Origin: Methanobacterium aggregans
GTDB lineage: Archaea > Methanobacteriota > Methanobacteria > Methanobacteriales > Methanobacteriaceae
Direction: 5' to 3'
NCBI RefSeq assembly: GCF_017874455.1
Contig: NZ_JAGGLN010000003.1
Coordinates: 186,001-250,000, forward strand
Length of the DNA stretch: 64,000 nt
The position numbers and the translations under genes were made by a program. The stretch's first letter is position 1. Every line of letters starts with the position of its first letter. A model generated the notes under the pieces. That model worked only from the letters and a program-made list of their open reading frames with translations, was not told the origin of the DNA and did not search any database. Shown here piece by piece: positions 46,269 through 56,130 of the stretch.

Positions 46269-47126
46269 CTATATTTTACTTTGTTCTTCATATATAACTG
46301 CAGTTCCGGTGGCGGTTACAATAAATACGCTGCCTTGTAACCCTCCCATAGAAACATAGTCAATTAAAACTTCAATCACAGTATTTGCTCCAATTGATTT
46401 AGATTCTTCTAGCATTCGGGATATGGCCACCTTTTTGGCCTTTCCTAAATTCATGTCATCCAATTGAGTTGGTTGAATGATCTTTGTAATCTTTGAAACC
46501 AATCCTTCAGATTCTTTTTCTTTTGCTACGGCTTCTCCCCCAACTAATCCTAAATATTTCTCTATTTTCCCTCCTTCTACATTAGGAACGGATAATAGGG
46601 GTATAGCTAGTTCATCAAGGAAAGTTTCATCGGCAGATGGTCCCTTAATTTCCTCCTTTGCTTTGACTTCAGGAGTTTTTCTCTGGATTTTAGAAGGAAG
46701 GTACACAAGGGATCCTATAATCCTTATGAAGGTACCCATGACAACTACAAAAAGAATATAATTAACCAATATAGGAAATGCGGCTTGAATTGTCAGTATA
46801 ATTGCAATTATAGTAATTAAACTGAGTGTAACAGGTTCTTTAGGGAAAATCCAGCCAGGGCCGAACCAACCATAACCATTGATTAAAAGGAATGTCAAAA
46901 GAGCGCTGATAGCACCTGTACTTCGACCGTACTTTCTACTCGCTATGAAGGTTTCAATAAATCCTGCCAGTAATGGAGACACTATGTACATGATGTTGAA
47001 TCCAAAAATAACTAAATTCCATGCAACACAAATAATAGCAGAGCCAAATCCTAATGAAACCCCTAAGATTATGGCAATCAGTGCCCAGCGTTTTTCCATG
47101 AAAAATTTTTTCATTGAAGCAAGCAA
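46269..47126 (-). CDS. Integral membrane protein fused to a C-terminal YbjQ-like domain
   Basis: A protein of about 285 residues. The first about 145 residues hold four to five membrane helices and a pocket of GYGWFGPGWIFP. After a linker, residues about 175-285 match the YbjQ/DUF74 fold (LSVPNVEGGKIEKYLGLVGGEAV to the final GTAVIYEEQ), as in the adjacent stand-alone YbjQ gene. TTG 47126 is preferred since GGTGA lies five bases before it; GTG 47135 is part of that ribosome site. The pair 46269/47159 lies on one strand 24 bp apart. Function unknown. Confidence 0.8.
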   Translation of the reverse strand: MLASMKKFFMEKRWALIAIILGVSLGFGSAIICVAWNLVIFGFNIMYIVSPLLAGFIETFIASRKYGRSTGAISALLTFLLINGYGWFGPGWIFPKEPVTLSLITIIAIILTIQAAFPILVNYILFVVVMGTFIRIIGSLVYLPSKIQRKTPEVKAKEEIKGPSADETFLDELAIPLLSVPNVEGGKIEKYLGLVGGEAVAKEKESEGLVSKITKIIQPTQLDDMNLGKAKKVAISRMLEESKSIGANTVIEVLIDYVSMGGLQGSVFIVTATGTAVIYEEQSKI

Positions 47127-47158
47127 AATATTCACCTTCTGGAATTGTTACAAATCAA

Positions 47159-47485
47159 TTATTCCTGGAAAGAAACTGCAGTTCCAGACATGGTGACCAT
47201 TATGGTATTTCCCATGGTACCTCCCAAGTTATGATAAGCCACACGAGTTCCTATGATTGCATTAGCACCTTTTTTCTCTGCTTTTTCTTGCATAATCTCT
47301 AGAGCCATGTGTCTGGCATTTGTAAGCTCTTCTTCATATTTAGAGGTTCTTCCTCCCACCACATCTCTCACTCCTGAGAACATATCTTTGTAGAGATTTG
47401 CTCCCAAGAGGGAGTCCCCAGTTACTAAACCATAATATTCAACTATTTTTTTCCCTTCAATGGTTGGTGTAGTTACTATCAGCAT
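47159..47485 (-). CDS. YbjQ/UPF0145 (DUF74) family protein
   Basis: A 108-residue member of the YbjQ family, which forms pentameric or decameric assemblies in known structures; its role is not established. Typical segments are VEYYGLVTGDSLLGANLYKD, ARHMALEIMQEKAEKKGANAI and the closing TMSGTAV. GGGGGAG precedes the ATG at 47485. It lies just upstream of the membrane-YbjQ fusion gene on the same strand. Confidence 0.9.
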   Translation of the reverse strand: MLIVTTPTIEGKKIVEYYGLVTGDSLLGANLYKDMFSGVRDVVGGRTSKYEEELTNARHMALEIMQEKAEKKGANAIIGTRVAYHNLGGTMGNTIMVTMSGTAVSFQE

Positions 47486-47805
47486 TCAACTCCCCCAGGC
47501 CATATAATTTGGCATATAACTGTACTCTAATTTTTATCCCTTAAAAGCACGGTTTTAATCAGCTATTTGAGTATCGATGCTATATTATGAATCAACTAAT
47601 CCTTATAATAATTATGAACATAAAACTTAATATAAATTGCGTAGGTACTAGTACGGTGCAGAAGGTTTGTTGAAAACTTTGGAACCTAAAAATAAATCTA
47701 TAAAATCAAACAAGCAACGAGTTTTAAAGAATAGTTTAAAAATAAAAGTAGGAAGTTTTAAAGAATTAAGAAGATCAAAACTTCTAAAAATCTTTTCAAT
47801 GGATT
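47486..47805. other. Intergenic region between YbjQ gene and fae-hps
   Basis: A 320-bp AT-rich spacer following fae-hps (minus strand) and preceding the ybjQ gene. A frame is open from about 47667 on the plus strand, but it has a Lys-rich, random-looking product and no ribosome site. No structured element recognised. Confidence 0.4.
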
Positions 47806-49026
47806 TTAGATGGCTTCATCTTCATCCATTGCAAGTCTCATGGTGTCAGGGTCTTGTGGCATGCGGTCAAGGAAGTCCTGAGCTGCACGGCGCACATCTC
47901 TTGAACCTATGATGTAACGGCCCACAACGATGATATCAGCTGTGTTTTCAAGGGCTTTATCCACTCTTTCAGGTGTTATGCCTCCTGCAACTGCAACGAG
48001 TTTTCCTTCGCCGAGAATTTCTCTGATCTGGTTGATGTTACCCCATTCTGTTACTTCACCCAGTTTTTCACCACGTTCTGACTTCATTGTTTCAAGGTCC
48101 ACGTTCCTGTGGAGAAGAACAATGTCAGGTTTGTAACTCAGGGACTCAAGCTTTTCAACGAATTTTTCAACGTTCATCATGTCAAGTATGGAGTATATTC
48201 CCTGTTTCTGTGCTTCATGAATGGCTTTTTCAATGGATTCAACTGTTCCAAGTCCGGAGATTGCAATAGCATCTGCTGTTTCATCTGCAGCCATTTTAAC
48301 CTCAATCCTACCAACATCAAGGGTTTTAAGGTCTGCTATTATGAATGCGTCCCGTTTAAGTTCTCTGATCTTGCCGATGATTCCAACACCGAATTTTTTA
48401 ACCAGAGGAGTTCCAGCTTCTATTAATATCCTTTCCCTGTCGGGTAAGGTGTTTATTATACGTTCCATTTGTTCCATGTTGTCCAGGTCAAGTGCAACCT
48501 GCAGGTAAGGTGGGTTCCAGAGCCTGTTGACTTTGAATCCCATTACTGGGTGAGTTCCTCTGTCTTTTTCTGCAAGAACCTTTTTAATGGATGGGTAGTT
48601 TTCCATTGCCCTTTTTATTGCGAGTTTTGTTGCACCGTAGTTGTACTGGTATATCTTACGGTAGTCCTCTGCTTCAGGGTGTATGAAGACGTTTGCAATT
48701 ATGACAAGGTCCTCTGCATCTTCTTTTGGTATAACTCCTTCTGCAACAGAATCAGCAACAGCTCGGCCTACAGCGGTCTGTGCAGGGCCAAATATTTTAT
48801 CAGCATCTCCAAGGCCCCTTACAGTTACCTTTGGAACTATCAAGGTTGCTGGTTTGGTCATTAAATTCGGCCTTATAACCGATAAAAGTGGTGTGTGTCC
48901 CAAGGACATATCTGCCATATTATTGACGAATGCGGCGCCAACAGGGCTGTTTTTGTCTCCAATTACTAAATCAACGTGAGCTAATTCATTGCCATTTCCA
49001 ATTAAGGCTTCCCCTATTTGATACAT
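47806..49026 (-). CDS. fae-hps: Bifunctional formaldehyde-activating enzyme / 3-hexulose-6-phosphate synthase
   Basis: A 406-residue fusion. The N-terminal Fae domain (about residues 1-160) starts YQIGEALIGNGNELAHVDLVIG and contains HTPLLSVIRPNLMTKP and the active-site region VFIHPEAED. It joins formaldehyde to tetrahydromethanopterin. The C-terminal HPS domain (about 165-385) belongs to the OMPDC fold, with FIIADLKTLDVG. In methanogens the pair handles formaldehyde released during ribose-5-phosphate synthesis from hexulose-6-phosphate. GGAGG at 49036-49040 is best spaced for ATG 49026; ATG 49032 is too close. Confidence 0.96.
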   Translation of the reverse strand: MYQIGEALIGNGNELAHVDLVIGDKNSPVGAAFVNNMADMSLGHTPLLSVIRPNLMTKPATLIVPKVTVRGLGDADKIFGPAQTAVGRAVADSVAEGVIPKEDAEDLVIIANVFIHPEAEDYRKIYQYNYGATKLAIKRAMENYPSIKKVLAEKDRGTHPVMGFKVNRLWNPPYLQVALDLDNMEQMERIINTLPDRERILIEAGTPLVKKFGVGIIGKIRELKRDAFIIADLKTLDVGRIEVKMAADETADAIAISGLGTVESIEKAIHEAQKQGIYSILDMMNVEKFVEKLESLSYKPDIVLLHRNVDLETMKSERGEKLGEVTEWGNINQIREILGEGKLVAVAGGITPERVDKALENTADIIVVGRYIIGSRDVRRAAQDFLDRMPQDPDTMRLAMDEDEAI

Positions 49027-49201
49027 ATTCATAATCCTCCTTTTATAGTCTAAAATAATCTATGATCCCATGGGTATAAATAAATATTTCAACTCCCATT
49101 TCAAAACAATTCGAATTTTAAAAAAGTCCAATTCAATTAACTATGGAATTAGGATGAACTCAAAAAAATAGGATAATTAAAAAAATAATAATTGTGAGGA
49201 T

Positions 49202-50494
49202 TTAATCCTCTAAGTTACCTTCGAGGAAGTCAGCGTAACCCTGAAGGTCAAGCATTCCATGGCCTGAGAAGTTAATGAGAATATTCTTTTCTTCTCCAGT
49301 TTTCCTGCATTTAACTGCTTCGTCCATTCCTGTTTTTATGGCGTGGCAGGTTTCAGGTGCAGGTACAACTCCCTCACATTTGGCGAAGATCTGACCTGTT
49401 TTGAAGACTTCGGTTTGTTTGACTGTACGTCCCTCAACCAGTCCCTCATGCACGAGTAATGCAACCAGAGGAGACATTCCATGGTACCTCAATCCTCCGG
49501 CATGAACTGATGGCGGTATGAAGTCATGGCCCAGTGTGTACATCTTCATAAGGGGTGTTAGACCTTCTGTATCCCCATAATCGTATCTGTATTCTCCCTG
49601 TGTGAGTGTTGGGCATGATGCAGGTTCCACAGCCAGGAACTCGCAGTCCAGGTCTCCGGATATTTTGTCCTTCATGAATGGGAAGGCTGCACCACCGAAG
49701 TTACTGCCTCCACCAACGCATCCAATGAGTACGTCAGGTGTTTCATCGATTGATTCGAACTGTTTCTTGGTTTCAAGTCCAATGATGGTCTGATGAAGCA
49801 GCACGTGGTTCAGAACGCTTCCAAGGGAGTAATAGGTTTTTTCATCACTTAGAGCATCTTCAACAGCTTCAGATATGGCTATTCCAAGGGAACCCGGGGT
49901 GTTAGGATTCTCAGCCCGTACCTTCCTTCCGAATGATGTTTTATCAGTTGGTGAAGCCAGAACTTCTCCGTCGTAGAGCTGCATTATGGTTTTTCTGTAT
50001 GGTTTCTGCTGGAATGAAACTTTAACCATGTAAACTGTGCATTCAAGCCCCATTAATGAACATGCAAGGGATAATGCTGTACCCCATTGTCCTGCACCAG
50101 TTTCTGTTGTGAGCCTTTCTATACCGTCTTTTTTAGCGTAGTATGCTTGTGCTATGGCGCTGTTGAGCTTGTGGCTTCCTGTTGGGGAGAGATCTTCACG
50201 TTTGTAGTAGATCTTTGCAGGGGTGTCCAGGTAGTCTTCAAGGCCCTTGGCCCTGTAGAGTGGATTTGGCCTGCCCACTTTTTTGTAAACCTCACGAACC
50301 TCTTTTGGAATTTCTATCCACCTTTCAGTGGACATTTCCTGTTCTAAAACACCTTTGGAAAATATTTTTGGTAAATTTTCAAGCTGATGCCCTTCTTCTG
50401 TCTGTGTTGGTGCTGGAAGCTCCACAGGCAGGTCTGCGGCTATGTTGTACCATTTTTTTGGAACATCCTTTTCATCTAACATGATTCTGTACAT
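49202..50494 (-). CDS. trpB: Tryptophan synthase beta chain, TrpB2 type
   Basis: A 430-residue PLP enzyme of the TrpB2 group, longer at the N-terminus than TrpB1. The PLP lysine lies in REDLSPTGSHKLNSAIAQAY, ETGAGQWGTALSLAC follows, and the phosphate loop is GCVGGGSNFGG. TrpB2 forms tryptophan from indole and serine without tight dependence on TrpA. No other trp gene lies nearby, as is usual for TrpB2. The ATG follows GGTGATTTT. Confidence 0.95.
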   Translation of the reverse strand: MYRIMLDEKDVPKKWYNIAADLPVELPAPTQTEEGHQLENLPKIFSKGVLEQEMSTERWIEIPKEVREVYKKVGRPNPLYRAKGLEDYLDTPAKIYYKREDLSPTGSHKLNSAIAQAYYAKKDGIERLTTETGAGQWGTALSLACSLMGLECTVYMVKVSFQQKPYRKTIMQLYDGEVLASPTDKTSFGRKVRAENPNTPGSLGIAISEAVEDALSDEKTYYSLGSVLNHVLLHQTIIGLETKKQFESIDETPDVLIGCVGGGSNFGGAAFPFMKDKISGDLDCEFLAVEPASCPTLTQGEYRYDYGDTEGLTPLMKMYTLGHDFIPPSVHAGGLRYHGMSPLVALLVHEGLVEGRTVKQTEVFKTGQIFAKCEGVVPAPETCHAIKTGMDEAVKCRKTGEEKNILINFSGHGMLDLQGYADFLEGNLED

Positions 50495-50785
50495 AAAATC
50501 ACCTTTTCAGGGATGGAATTTTTCATAAATTTTTCATGAATTTACTTCAACATCATTCCATTTCCCCACTATCTAAACTAAACATATGCTTAATGTATTA
50601 TTTAAATCTTTATTGTACATATATGTACATTAATTGTTATTTCACTTCACCCTGCCTTTGTAGAATTGGCTGAGTGATGGTCACAATACAAATAATAGAT
50701 TGATTTTTGGGAGGGAAAATATTTAAATGTGTTCATGACCTTCAAGTCCATTATTTAATATTGAATCAAAGACAGATAGATTCCC
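50495..50785. other. Divergent intergenic region between trpB2 and the DUF1786 gene
   Basis: A 291-bp AT-rich spacer that should hold both promoters. It includes TATTGTACATATATGTACATTAA around 50612 in part, a short palindrome (TGTACATATATGTACA at about 50615-50630) that may be an operator for trpB2. Nothing else stands out. Confidence 0.4.
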
Positions 50786-51811
50786 ATGAAGATCTTAACC
50801 ATTGATGTGGGTGCAGGAACCCAGGACATAATGCTTTACGATACCTTTGAACCCATTGAAAATTCTGTTAAAATGGTTCTGCCGTCACCAACAAGGATAT
50901 TCGCAGAAAGGATAAGGAAACACAGGAACGATCTTTTTGTAAACGGTGAGACAATGGGTGGAGGTCCTATAAACGTCTCAATAAAGAACCATCTTGATAA
51001 GGGCTACAGGGTGGTCATGACTGAGAACTCTGCAAGAACAGTCAGGGATGATCTGAACCAGGTAAAGGCAATGGGAATTGAAGTAGTTCCAGACGGGGAG
51101 AAACACCCTGAAATAGGGAAGGTTGAATTTAAGGACATAGATCTTGATGCAATAGGTGCAGCACTCTCAAACTTCGATGTTGAACTGGAATTTGATTACA
51201 TTGGGGTTGCAGTTCAGGACCATGGATTCATGGAGGGAGTTGGAGACAGGAACTTCAGATTCATGAAGATAAAAGAAAAACTGGACGTTCCCCGTGGACC
51301 TGAAGAATTTGCATACTTCGATGATGCACCAGAATATTTAACAAGGATGAATGGAGTGTTCAGGACCTTGAAGGGTTATAAAACAGTTGTAATGGACTCG
51401 AAGTTCGCATCCATATGTGGTGCAACCTGTGACGAACGGGTTGAATCTATGGAGAAGTTCATAGTCATGGATGTCGGAAACGGCCACACACTTGCAGCTG
51501 CATTTAATGGAGAAAAGATGGTTGGAGTATTTGAACATCATACCAGTGCACTGACCCCTGAAAAACTTGACAACCTGGTGAAAAAACTTGCAGACGGTAC
51601 TTTAACCCACGAAGAAGTTCATGAAGATGGAGGCCACGGAGCAATTGTCAATGATGCAATTGGAGACTTTGAATGCATTGTTGCAACTGGACCCAGAAGG
51701 AAGATACTCCAGAAATCGAATTTCAAGGTGTACTACGCAGCTCCAGCAGGAGACGTGATGATGACAGGACCTGCAGGGCTTATAAAAACCATACTCTCAA
51801 AGCAGGCCTAA
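50786..51811 (+). CDS. DUF1786 family protein
   Basis: A 341-residue protein matching the DUF1786 family in start (MKILTIDVGAGTQDIMLYD, an ASKHA-type phosphate-binding loop) and in FIVMDVGNGHTLAAAF, a second nucleotide-binding-like segment. These proteins have sometimes been labelled as pyruvate formate-lyase activation-like, but no biochemical role is established and no radical SAM motif is present. No ribosome site is visible before the ATG, so the mRNA may be leaderless. Confidence 0.85.
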   Translation: MKILTIDVGAGTQDIMLYDTFEPIENSVKMVLPSPTRIFAERIRKHRNDLFVNGETMGGGPINVSIKNHLDKGYRVVMTENSARTVRDDLNQVKAMGIEVVPDGEKHPEIGKVEFKDIDLDAIGAALSNFDVELEFDYIGVAVQDHGFMEGVGDRNFRFMKIKEKLDVPRGPEEFAYFDDAPEYLTRMNGVFRTLKGYKTVVMDSKFASICGATCDERVESMEKFIVMDVGNGHTLAAAFNGEKMVGVFEHHTSALTPEKLDNLVKKLADGTLTHEEVHEDGGHGAIVNDAIGDFECIVATGPRRKILQKSNFKVYYAAPAGDVMMTGPAGLIKTILSKQA

Positions 51812-51984
51812 TCAATAATTGAATCAAATCAATTTTTTTAAATTAAAATCTAAAATAATAAAAGTCTGACTTATAAAAGAAATAAACCTCTAATACGGAC
51901 TTAAATATATAATTAAGTTATAAATTTCACTTAAAATAAATAAAATAGTTAAAAATAAGGATATAATTCATTCAGGATGGTAGC

Positions 51985-52632
51985 ATGATACTGGACCCCC
52001 ACATACACAGCACGTACTCGAAGGATTCCACAGCAAAGCCAAGAGACATAATCAAAAGGGCAATAACCATAGGGCTGGACGTAATTGCAGTGGCGGACCA
52101 CGACACAACCAAAGGGGGACTCACTGCCCTGAAAGAGTCGAAAGACTTCAAAGACATCCTTGTGATACCTGCAGCAGAGGTAACCTCCAGCAAGGGGCAC
52201 ATCGTTGCACTGGGCATAAGGGAAGATGTTGAAAGGGGAATGTCTCCTGAAGAAACAGTTGAGGCCATACGTGATCTTGGGGGTATTGCAGTTGCTGCCC
52301 ATCCATTCGTCAGGTACAGGGATGGGCTCTGTGATCATGTGAAGAAACTTGATATCGATGCAATAGAGACCATGAACTCCCGCTACGTTTTTGGATACTC
52401 AAACTGGCGTGCTAAAAACCTTGCAGTCAAAAGGGAACTTCCCCAGGTAGGTTCAAGTGATGCACACTTCCTGGGGGCAATAGGAAGCTGCATAACCGAT
52501 GTTGATTCTGATCCATCTGAAGGTGCAGTACTGGATGCCATAAAAGCTGGAAAAACCAATGTATTCGGTGACAGGACACCCCTTCCCCTCATAGTCAAGG
52601 AAGTTATAAACAAGAAGATCAAGAAGCTATAA
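51985..52632 (+). CDS. PHP-domain metal-dependent phosphoesterase
   Basis: A 215-residue PHP-domain protein. Metal ligands are seen as DPHIHSTYSKDS, VADHDTTKGG, then AAHPFV and SSDAHF near the end, giving the trinuclear-site pattern of PHP phosphoesterases. The substrate is unknown. The start follows GGATGGTAGC. Monocistronic, with a 95-bp spacer to the DUF63 gene. Confidence 0.9.
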   Translation: MILDPHIHSTYSKDSTAKPRDIIKRAITIGLDVIAVADHDTTKGGLTALKESKDFKDILVIPAAEVTSSKGHIVALGIREDVERGMSPEETVEAIRDLGGIAVAAHPFVRYRDGLCDHVKKLDIDAIETMNSRYVFGYSNWRAKNLAVKRELPQVGSSDAHFLGAIGSCITDVDSDPSEGAVLDAIKAGKTNVFGDRTPLPLIVKEVINKKIKKL

Positions 52633-52726
52633 AAAATCCATTTCCATCACTCCATTAATTTCAAGGCTTTGAATAAATTCAGTTAAATAGTTAGCCTTAA
52701 TATGATCAACCCACCAACATTAACCC

Positions 52727-53512
52727 ATGATCCTTGACTTCATAAGGGAATACTTCGTCTACCTGCACCCTGGCTACACAGTCCTGAACACCGTTGTATT
52801 CGGGATAATACTGGGCATATTCGTTATTCTGATTATAAAAATGTTCCAGCGTATAAAAAAGGATCCAGAAAATCTTTTCATACCTTTAATACCCTTCATA
52901 TTCTTTGGTTCAGGTGCAAGGGCCTTGGTTGACAACGGAATCTACCCATTAACCTACCTCCTGGTCACCCCGGGAATCTACCTTTTAACAGGATTCACAG
53001 CCATTGCAACGGTGCTTGCATCGGTTTACATAGAAAAAAAGACGAATATTAATTACAGGTACATAATATTCACTGTGGGAGCTTTGATGTGCGTACCCAA
53101 CCTTGTTTATATGGGTCCAATTAATTTCACGGCGTTCTTCCAGGTTATCGGCATATGGGCACTCATATCAGCACCATTTGTACTTCTAAGGAATAAGTGG
53201 TCCTTAATCAGGGATAAATTTAATCTGAGCATAATTCTGGCCCATATATTTGATGCAAGTTCCACCTACATTGCAGTTGACTTCTATGGATACGGAGAGC
53301 AGCACGTACTCCCAAATACCCTTACCCAGCTTACAGGAACAGCTTTCGTGATGTACCCATTGAAGATATTCATTATAATATCTGCGCTGTATGTTATAGA
53401 TACTTACATTGAGGATAAAACCATAAGGAACATGTTGAAGCTTGCAATATTTATTTTAGGTCTTGCTCCTGGTTTGAGAAATTTCCTGAGCCTAAGCATG
53501 GGAACCCTCTAA
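52727..53512 (+). CDS. DUF63 family membrane protein
   Basis: A 261-residue archaeal membrane protein with about seven hydrophobic helices. The family is recognised by segments such as PLIPFIFFGSGARALVDNG, the ILAHIFDASSTYIAVDFYGYGEQH region and the final ISALYVIDTYIEDK. Function unknown. No ribosome site is visible before ATG 52727, so it may be leaderless. It precedes leuA by 67 bp on the same strand. Confidence 0.88.
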   Translation: MILDFIREYFVYLHPGYTVLNTVVFGIILGIFVILIIKMFQRIKKDPENLFIPLIPFIFFGSGARALVDNGIYPLTYLLVTPGIYLLTGFTAIATVLASVYIEKKTNINYRYIIFTVGALMCVPNLVYMGPINFTAFFQVIGIWALISAPFVLLRNKWSLIRDKFNLSIILAHIFDASSTYIAVDFYGYGEQHVLPNTLTQLTGTAFVMYPLKIFIIISALYVIDTYIEDKTIRNMLKLAIFILGLAPGLRNFLSLSMGTL

Positions 53513-53579
53513 CAACAATTTTTTTATCTAGGAGCTACGATCAATATAATACTAATGTCAAACCAAATGAGGTCTTTTA

Positions 53580-55097
53580 ATGTATATAGAAACGGTAAAA
53601 AAGACAATGAATCTACCTGAAAAGGTAAGAATATTTGATACAACTCTAAGAGATGGAGAACAAACACCCGGTGTTGCAATAACAGTTGATGAAAAGATAA
53701 GAATTGCAAAGAAATTGGATAAACTGGGTGTTGACACAATAGAAGTAGGATTTCCAGTTTCATCACCTGGTGAACGAAAAGCAGCACGTGAAATACTTAA
53801 ACTGGACCTTAATTCAAGTATCTGCGGTTTGGCAAGACCCCTGAAGAAAGATTTAGATGCAGCCATTGACTGTGGAGTTGACTACATCCACACCTTCATA
53901 GGAACCTCCCCCCTCCACAGGGAGTACAAGCTCAAAATGAGCAAGGAAGAGATCCTTAACAAAGCTGTTGAGGGAGTGGAGTACATAAAGGATCATGGCA
54001 TAACAGCTGAATTTTCAGCTGAAGATGCCACACGAACAGAATTTGACTATCTGAAGGAGATCTACACTGGAGTTGAGGATGCAGGTGCGGATTACATAAA
54101 CGTACCTGACACAGTGGGAGTTATGATACCCTCCTCAATGAACTACCTTGTGTCAGAACTTAAAAAGGACATCAAGATCCCAATAAGTGTTCACTGCCAT
54201 GATGACTTTGGACTGGCAGTTGCAAACTCCCTGGCTGCAGTTGAAGCAGGTGCCCAACAGGTACATGTAACCATCAACGGACTTGGTGAGCGTGCAGGAA
54301 ATGCATCCCTTGAAGAAGTGGTAATGGCACTCTCAACCAGGTACTCCATCAAGACCAACATCCAGACTGAACTCCTGGTTGACATGTCAGAATTCGTATC
54401 CAGAATCACCGGTATAAAGATGCCTCCAAACAAGGCCATCGTTGGAGAAAATGCTTTTGCACATGAAGCAGGTATACATGTCCATGGAGTGCTCCAGAAA
54501 GCTGAAACATACGAACCAATAACTCCAGAGATGGTTGGACACACAAGAAGAATAGTTCTGGGAAAACACACAGGTGCAAATGCAATAAGGGCAAAACTCG
54601 ATGAGTACGGAATAGAGCTCAACCATGAACAGTTCGAAAGGGTTTTCAATCAGGTTAAAAGTCTTGGAGATAAGGGTAAATGTATCACAGATGCAGATCT
54701 GAAGGCAATGGCTCAAACAGTCCTTGGAAAAGCCAAGAAAGAGATAGTTAAACTTGAAGGATTCTCAGTTATGACAGGGGACAACGTACTTCCAACTGCA
54801 ACAGTCAAGCTCAACATAGGTGGAGAAACAAAAACTGCGGCAAAAACTGGAGTTGGACCTGTTGATGCGGCCATAAATGCAATACAAAGTCTTGTAAGTG
54901 AAAGTGCAGATATAGAACTTAAAGAGTACCATATAGAAGCCATAACTGGCGGTACAAATGCACTGGCTGAGGTTTTCGTGATAATGGGTGATAAAAAAGG
55001 TAACAAGGCAACAGGAAGATCAACAGTTGACGACGTGGTCATGGCCAGTGTGGAGGCAGTTTTAGATTCTATAAACAAGATCCTTGTTGAACGATAG
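53580..55097 (+). CDS. leuA: 2-isopropylmalate synthase (LeuA family)
   Basis: A 505-residue DRE-TIM aldolase-type condensing enzyme. The core has FDTTLRDGEQTPGVAI, the catalytic Arg and metal residues, and SVHCHDDFGLAVANS with the metal-binding HCHDD. The C-terminal about 120 residues (from KLEGFSVMTGDNVLPTATV) form the LeuA allosteric dimer domain, which favours isopropylmalate synthase over the homocitrate-type AksA. Citramalate synthase (CimA) has a similar layout and cannot be excluded by eye. GAGGTC precedes the ATG. With IlvB/N/C/D it supplies leucine. Confidence 0.93.
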   Translation: MYIETVKKTMNLPEKVRIFDTTLRDGEQTPGVAITVDEKIRIAKKLDKLGVDTIEVGFPVSSPGERKAAREILKLDLNSSICGLARPLKKDLDAAIDCGVDYIHTFIGTSPLHREYKLKMSKEEILNKAVEGVEYIKDHGITAEFSAEDATRTEFDYLKEIYTGVEDAGADYINVPDTVGVMIPSSMNYLVSELKKDIKIPISVHCHDDFGLAVANSLAAVEAGAQQVHVTINGLGERAGNASLEEVVMALSTRYSIKTNIQTELLVDMSEFVSRITGIKMPPNKAIVGENAFAHEAGIHVHGVLQKAETYEPITPEMVGHTRRIVLGKHTGANAIRAKLDEYGIELNHEQFERVFNQVKSLGDKGKCITDADLKAMAQTVLGKAKKEIVKLEGFSVMTGDNVLPTATVKLNIGGETKTAAKTGVGPVDAAINAIQSLVSESADIELKEYHIEAITGGTNALAEVFVIMGDKKGNKATGRSTVDDVVMASVEAVLDSINKILVER

Positions 55098-55169
55098 TTC
55101 AATGGTAAGACTCTTAAATAAAATGTTATCATAGTTTTAGTAGTCCTTGAATAAAAATTGTGAGAGGGG

Positions 55170-55925
55170 ATGGAAGTGGGCGATGCAAAGATTTTGGTTG
55201 TTGAGGATGAACGCATTACAGCAGAGGATATAAAGAGTGGGCTTGAATTTGCAGGATACACAGTCCCTGCAATAGTTTCATCAGGTGAAGATGCCATAAA
55301 AAAGGCAGGTGAATTAAAACCCGACCTCGTGCTTATGGACATAAAATTAAAGGGAGAAATGGATGGAATTGAAGCTGCAGGCCAGATAAGGGTGCTCTAC
55401 GACATCCCTGTTATATACCTCACTGCCTATTCAGATGAAAGCACGGTTCAAAGGGCCAAAATAACAGAACCATCTGGATACATCCTTAAAGAGAGAACTG
55501 GTTTGATTAAGAAACCTTTTGAGGAAAGTGAACTTCACACTGCCATTGAAATAACCCTGTACCGACACAGGATAGAGAAGGATCATGACAGACTCTTCTC
55601 TGCAATGCTTGGAAGTATAAACCAGGGCATCATAGCAACGGATTCAGATGGCAAGATCAAACTCATGAATGAAATAGCTGAAGTTTTAGTGGGATGGGAT
55701 GAATCTGAAGTTGTTGGTAAAGATCTGAGGGATTTTGTAAGGAACTTCAATGAACTGTTCCCACTGAGGGAGAAAGCTTCCTCCAGTAACGAAGTTGAAT
55801 TCAGGGATATTATCATAACATCAAAGGATGGCTCTGAAGGAACTGTTCATGGAAAAGTTGCCCTGATAAAGGATGAAAATGACGAGGAAGAAGGTTTCAT
55901 CATCACCCTGAATAATCCTGCCTGA
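55170..55925 (+). CDS. Response regulator with receiver and PAS domains
   Basis: A 251-residue protein. Residues 1-about 130 are a CheY-like receiver: VVEDER acidic pocket, phosphoacceptor Asp in VLMDIKLKG and conserved Lys region. A PAS domain follows (about 145-245, from MLGSINQGIIATDSDGKIK). There is no DNA-binding output, typical of methanogen receivers. The usual GYILKPFEE reads GYILK-ERTGLIK-KPFEE, a seven-residue insertion next to the conserved Lys. GAGAGGGG precedes the ATG. No kinase is adjacent. Confidence 0.9.
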   Translation: MEVGDAKILVVEDERITAEDIKSGLEFAGYTVPAIVSSGEDAIKKAGELKPDLVLMDIKLKGEMDGIEAAGQIRVLYDIPVIYLTAYSDESTVQRAKITEPSGYILKERTGLIKKPFEESELHTAIEITLYRHRIEKDHDRLFSAMLGSINQGIIATDSDGKIKLMNEIAEVLVGWDESEVVGKDLRDFVRNFNELFPLREKASSSNEVEFRDIIITSKDGSEGTVHGKVALIKDENDEEEGFIITLNNPA

Positions 55926-56130
55926 ATGTGGACTTCAATTTTAATATGGATTGCAGTGGACCATGAAACAGATAATAGGAGTTAAGGGTTCAATTTTTTC
56001 AAAAAATTCAACCTTCCCATCATCAAGTAATATCCGATGATCCTTAACAAAGGTTCTGCAAAAGTTCTACATATTTAAAACTACTTATTTCTACATTTTA
56101 TTAATTTTTAAAGGTTTTAAATTAATTTAA

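Noticed and set aside
47667..47912. Lys-rich plus-strand frame between ybjQ and fae-hps
   Set aside because: It has no ribosome site, runs into the antisense of fae-hps and has a low-complexity product.
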